Assembly: GCA_028820595.1 (NCBI GenBank)
Contig: JAPPIP010000081.1
Location: 1 to 41,582 of the forward strand
From: Nitrososphaerota archaeon
GTDB lineage: Archaea; Thermoproteota; Nitrososphaeria; Nitrososphaerales; Nitrosopumilaceae
Reading direction: 5' to 3'
DNA: 41,582 nt
In this document: in pieces, positions 40,947 through 41,582 of the stretch
How the letters are laid out: every line of letters starts with the position of its first letter
Position numbering within the stretch: the stretch's first letter is position 1
Program-made: the position numbers and the translations under genes
The notes under the pieces: model-generated
The model's database searches: none
What the model saw: only the letters and a program-made list of their open reading frames with translations
Told to the model about the DNA's origin: nothing

Positions 40947-41008
40947 CTGCTCACCTCCATTCGGCAGCCCGGACGGCGGCACGAGAACGCGTCATGCCGG
41001 CACACCAT
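40943..41008 (-). CDS. Candidate 21-residue Cys-rich microprotein
   Basis: MVCRHDAFSCRRPGCRMEVS plus Arg. It begins 9 nt after the methyltransferase stop and ends in an ATGA overlap with the zinc-ribbon gene. A competing frame starts at 41016 (MSRWCAG) and ends at 40951. The Cys/His spacing and the overlap favour this one. Confidence 0.35.
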   Translation of the reverse strand: MVCRHDAFSCRRPGCRMEVSR

Positions 41009-41017
41009 CGTGACATT

Positions 41018-41539
41018 TTAAAGGCGGGCGGCATTGCGGTGGGAATCTGCCACCTGCCGCCCCCTCCCCTCCGCATCGCGCGACGGCGCGGGCGGCTGTA
41101 TGGGCGGCGGCGCCTCGGTCTCGGCCAGCCGCAGCCTGATGGTGCGGGCGTACTTGGGGTTGATCTCGATTCCCGCGTACCGGAAGCCCAGCCGCTTGGC
41201 CGCTACCATGGTGGTACCCGCGCCGGCAAACGGGTCCAATACGATGCCGGGCTCCCAGCCGGCGCCGCACTTGCACAACGGAACGTATACGGTGCATCTG
41301 TATACCGTGCGCCCGCCGGAGTGTGAGTCAAGCCCGTCGCGCGGCATCCTCGGCTGCCCGCACTCCCTGCAGACCCATCGCGGGCAGGCGGCCGGCAGGA
41401 AGTAGAGGGGAAGCCCGACCGGGAATGCCGCAAAGTGGTCGTACTTGAGGGGCTGGTGCGGAAGCGACACGATGTCGCCGGGGTTCTTTCCGCGCGGTTT
41501 TCCGTCGGCCATGGGGATGAGATCTGCGGTGTGAACCAA
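41018..41539 (-). CDS. N-terminally truncated DNA (N4/N6) methyltransferase
   Basis: Up to 173 residues (TTG 41539, or 164 from ATG 41512). The SAM-binding motif VLDPFAGAGTTMVAAKRLG, followed by FRYAGIEINPKYARTI, is that of beta-class amino-methyltransferases. GKNPGDIVSLPHQP and FAAFPVGLPLYFLPAACP are the phage-type segments just before it, with a CREC...CKC zinc-like insert. The catalytic S/D-P-P-Y motif, normally about 100-150 residues upstream, is absent: an in-frame TGA at 41558-41560 closes the frame and the remaining 22 nt of window are AT-rich. So the gene is truncated, or frameshifted against a part beyond the window. Confidence 0.7.
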   Translation of the reverse strand: MVHTADLIPMADGKPRGKNPGDIVSLPHQPLKYDHFAAFPVGLPLYFLPAACPRWVCRECGQPRMPRDGLDSHSGGRTVYRCTVYVPLCKCGAGWEPGIVLDPFAGAGTTMVAAKRLGFRYAGIEINPKYARTIRLRLAETEAPPPIQPPAPSRDAEGRGRQVADSHRNAARL

Positions 41540-41582
41540 GCTGCATGACTGATATGTTCATTCAAAATTAGGAAAATGTGTA

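Noticed and set aside
1-41582. Insertion sequence or transposase
   Set aside because: No transposase, integrase or terminal inverted repeats with target duplications were found anywhere in the window.

Overview
The window reads as a stretch of a GC-rich archaeal chromosome of the phylum Thaumarchaeota (Nitrososphaerota), most like Cenarchaeum symbiosum as far as I can judge from memory. The reasons are an archaeal information-processing set (Rpo7, Spt4, aEF-1beta, archaeal PheS/PheT and TrpS, a Cdc48 AAA+ ATPase), archaeal cofactor genes (GTP-dependent dephospho-CoA kinase, archaeal CoaD, GGR-type flavoprotein), two membrane-anchored blue copper proteins and a membrane pyrophosphatase, and a tRNA with bulge-helix-bulge introns. 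Many transcription units have a TATA-like box 22-32 nt upstream of the start codon, which implies leaderless mRNAs; I used this spacing to choose starts.

Layout. 0.1-4.1 kb: small membrane protein, TruD, a secreted beta-propeller and Pth2. 4.7-9.7 kb: a three-gene operon of an ATP-grasp ligase fused to a variant M20 peptidase-like domain, a gamma-glutamyltranspeptidase-like enzyme, and an N-formylglutamate amidohydrolase-like enzyme that seems to start at CTG. 9.9-14.4 kb: geranylgeranyl-reductase-like flavoprotein, Zn-ribbon protein, aEF-1beta, Cdc48 and a winged-helix protein. 14.5-19.9 kb: heme farnesyltransferase, five-TM cupredoxin, JAMM protease, DUF2024, H+-pyrophosphatase and a SprT-like protein. 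20.1-23.1 kb: dephospho-CoA kinase, Mrp/NBP35 ATPase, Rpo7 and Spt4. 23.3-26.6 kb: a complete aspartate-to-NaMN route (nadX, nadA, nadC) with a TPR gene. 26.7-29.2 kb: a surface protein, a second cupredoxin and a HEAT-repeat protein. 29.4 kb: tRNA-Leu(UAA) interrupted by two introns. 29.7-35.6 kb: PheST, an AT-richer HicB/HicA module, TrpS and a hypothetical protein. 35.6-38.7 kb: hypotheticals, CoaD, a secreted protein and two tiny single-pass membrane proteins.

The right end (39.1-41.6 kb) differs in character. A minus-strand chain of very small, Cys-rich (probably zinc-binding) genes is coupled by ATGA stop/start overlaps and mostly preceded by Shine-Dalgarno motifs. A DNA-methyltransferase remnant lies upstream and an ASCH-like gene ends the chain. 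Beyond it are two copies of a perfectly dyad-symmetric 25-bp repeat with centres 31 bp apart. I read this as the edge of an integrated virus-like or other mobile element. It is the best candidate here for an undescribed system, together with the 4.7-9.7 kb ligase/peptidase/transpeptidase operon.
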